NCBI GenBank assembly: GCA_913775975.1
Contig: CAJYLQ010000037.1
Location: 62,001 to 126,000, forward strand
Source: an uncultured Sphingomonas sp.
Lineage (GTDB): Bacteria > Pseudomonadota > Alphaproteobacteria > Sphingomonadales > Sphingomonadaceae
Length of the DNA stretch: 64,000 nt
Direction of reading: 5' to 3'
Positions 62,579 to 64,000 of this stretch are shown in pieces. Each line of letters starts with the position of its first letter. Position 1 is the first letter of the stretch. Below the pieces are notes generated by a model, which searched no databases, had not been told where the DNA came from, and saw nothing but the letters and a program-made list of their open reading frames with translations. The position numbers and the translations under genes are program-made.

Positions 62579-64000
62579 CAACAACACCTGCGGTCAGTAC
62601 GGCTGGGACAAGCTTCATGGCTTCCTGCTCAACCAAATCGAGTTCTCGTAGCCGCACGGCATAGTAGGGCTGACCGCCAGAACTGGGTTCATAGGCGCCT
62701 TTGCTACCTTTAAGAGTGGTTCTTTTTGCGAAGAAATCCTCATACATGCGCGGCCCGACTCCGGTGAACGGTGCTACTAGCATATGTGTGTAATTTCCCC
62801 CTGCCGCAGCAGGCTTTTCTCCGGTGATAGCGTCGGAATGAAGTTCATATGCCAAACTTTTCACGTATGGCTCTATAAAATAGACCTCGGAAACACCAGC
62901 CGCGACAAGATGCCTGGCACAGTTATGGCACGGATAAGTGGTAACGTAGAGCGCGGTACCGACGGTAGTGGTGCCGTTACGCGCAGCTGTCATCAGCGCA
63001 CTCATTTCGGCATGTATCGCGCGGCTGTACTCGATAGCATCCTTTATTCCGGGCATCGTTCCAAGGGCCGAGGCGGCCTCCAGCAGGGCCTTCGCTGCTC
63101 GATCGCTTGCTTCCTTGCGCTTATCGGCGTGCAAGTCCTCGCCCATAAAGTGGTCTTTGGGGAACAACTTCTCCGCGATTGGATCGGCGAGACGCTTCGA
63201 CATCCAATTAGCAATTGTGTCGTAAAGCTCGTGCTTTTTGCGGTCGTTATGGCAACCCTTGAATTTTCCTGTCTTGGTGTCAAACTCCCAAGCGAAGCAG
63301 CGGTTGTCGGGCTTTGAATCTTCGTCGTATATCCCACCGCCGAAACGAGGTGGATCGTTCGTTCCGGTCGCGATGACGCTTCCATCCTTCGCGACTAAAG
63401 CGGCACCGACCTGTCGCGACAGGCAGGCCGACTGCAGAGCTGCGGCAGAGGCGTGGTAGATGGCCCTCTCCCCCTTCGTTGGTCGGACCAGGTCTCGGTC
63501 GAGCAGCAGGTTCACAAAGCGCGAGATATCGGCGTTCATAGCCGATCCGCTCTGAGAATTGGCGGTGTTGTCGAGGAAAAAATCAGCAAGATGGAATGCA
63601 TCGCGAACGCGCTGACCATGGGCGTGAATGTCGTCCTTAGAATCGCGATCCATGAATTTTCGGACTTCCTCCCTCGCGGCGCCGCTATACTTGGCTGTTG
63701 ATGTCACATCTCCGATCAGGCGCTCTTCGCGTTTCGATACGTCGCAGTGGACCGCGACCAAGCGGAAGGAGTGGTCATAGACCTTGCGAAGCAAGGTGAC
63801 CTCGGCCGGATGCTTAAGAGAATCGAGGATGAAGGCTAGCTTCCGTTCGCCAGGAGCTGAGTCCCCTCGTTTGGCCTTTAGACGGGCAATCGCCGCAACA
63901 GCCAACGCATGATCGCCGTGCGTCTTGCGGATCGTGTCTCCGCGGTCTTGCATCATGGTCGCAATCGCGAAACGAGACAGACCCTTCCTCGCACCTTCCT
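62571..64000 (-). CDS. AvcD-like nucleotide (dCMP/dCTP) deaminase, N-terminus cut by window edge
   Basis: At least 476 aa in the window. The frame stays open past the track's Met at 63956 to the edge (GLSRFAIATMMQDRG), so the start is outside. The first part has a nucleotide-kinase-like segment (AFILDSLKHPAEVTLLRKVY); the second is a zinc deoxycytidylate deaminase domain with HAEMSAL and PCHNCARHL. This two-domain layout matches the anti-phage deaminase AvcD, which depletes dCTP/dCMP pools on infection (established in Vibrio and E. coli). P-loop and any regulatory RNA would lie beyond base 64000. Confidence 0.88.
   Translation of the reverse strand, partial: EGARKGLSRFAIATMMQDRGDTIRKTHGDHALAVAAIARLKAKRGDSAPGERKLAFILDSLKHPAEVTLLRKVYDHSFRLVAVHCDVSKREERLIGDVTSTAKYSGAAREEVRKFMDRDSKDDIHAHGQRVRDAFHLADFFLDNTANSQSGSAMNADISRFVNLLLDRDLVRPTKGERAIYHASAAALQSACLSRQVGAALVAKDGSVIATGTNDPPRFGGGIYDEDSKPDNRCFAWEFDTKTGKFKGCHNDRKKHELYDTIANWMSKRLADPIAEKLFPKDHFMGEDLHADKRKEASDRAAKALLEAASALGTMPGIKDAIEYSRAIHAEMSALMTAARNGTTTVGTALYVTTYPCHNCARHLVAAGVSEVYFIEPYVKSLAYELHSDAITGEKPAAAGGNYTHMLVAPFTGVGPRMYEDFFAKRTTLKGSKGAYEPSSGGQPYYAVRLRELDLVEQEAMKLVPAVLTAGVVDA

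Noticed and set aside
46568-64000. attR copy of the tRNA-Arg 3' end
   Set aside because: I looked for GGTTCGAATCCTGTCGGG-like sequence to the right and found only short chance matches such as CCGTTCGAATACTG at about 49566.

Overview
The window reads as chromosomal DNA of a GC-rich alphaproteobacterium, most likely a sphingomonad (Sphingomonas or a close relative). This is inferred from the codon bias, the class I PHA synthase/phasin pair, the TonB receptor and GH43 genes, the DUF4169 gene after nusB, and the type of small genes in the accessory part. No 16S gene is present, so the genus is an inference.

Bases 1 to about 46,570 are ordinary, densely packed core genome. From left to right: a two-component system (kinase cut by the window edge); a cell-envelope cluster with two VirJ/AcvB-like hydrolases, a DUF2147 protein and an MprF/LpiA lysyl-phosphatidylglycerol synthase-flippase; a very large GH18-like/NodB/GT2 polysaccharide enzyme; two GH43 glycosidases behind a promoter with a LacI-type palindrome in its spacer; a TonB receptor; an alanine-type aminotransferase; phaC and a phasin; clpS; a Crp-family regulator; murA and a surface 5'-nucleotidase; a leftward run of seven genes from lgt to a phosphoribosyltransferase (lgt, MidA-like methyltransferase, GNAT, YfiH, gamma-synthase-type PLP enzyme, phosphoribosyltransferase); an acyl-CoA ligase; era; a sirtuin and MutT; nusB-DUF4169-thiL; a K+-independent H+-pyrophosphatase; an S9 peptidase; and a complete-looking uptake and degradation cluster for trans-4-hydroxyproline (M24 peptidase, FAD dehydrogenase, DHDPS-like deaminase, 4-hydroxyproline 2-epimerase, GntR regulator, APC permease).

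A tRNA-Arg(CCG) gene at 46,491-46,567 is the border. Everything to its right (46.6-64 kb) is visibly lower in GC, rich in short genes, and looks like an integrated mobile element or defence island that runs out of the window. No integrase and no second copy of the tRNA 3' end were found inside the window. The island holds two AlpA/excisionase-like HTH genes, a small operon under an SOS-type GTTC-N7-GTTC box with one gene cut by an in-frame amber codon, a degenerate nuclease homologue, a SRAP protein, a LuxR/membrane/MarR operon, a decayed phage gene, and a likely replication module (AlpA-like HTH, an HUH-type initiator, three tandem 9-bp iteron-like repeats, and a DUF927-like protein without a visible P-loop).

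The right end looks like a defence region. A three-gene cassette ending in a zinc-finger TIR protein is bracketed by two near-identical 20-bp palindromes. Next to it are an XRE-ImmA protein with an unknown partner, and an AvcD-like nucleotide deaminase (cut by the window edge) overlapping another unknown gene. Both unknown proteins carry QLELF, a good match to the beta-sliding-clamp binding pentapeptide. These are the best candidates for undescribed biology in the window.
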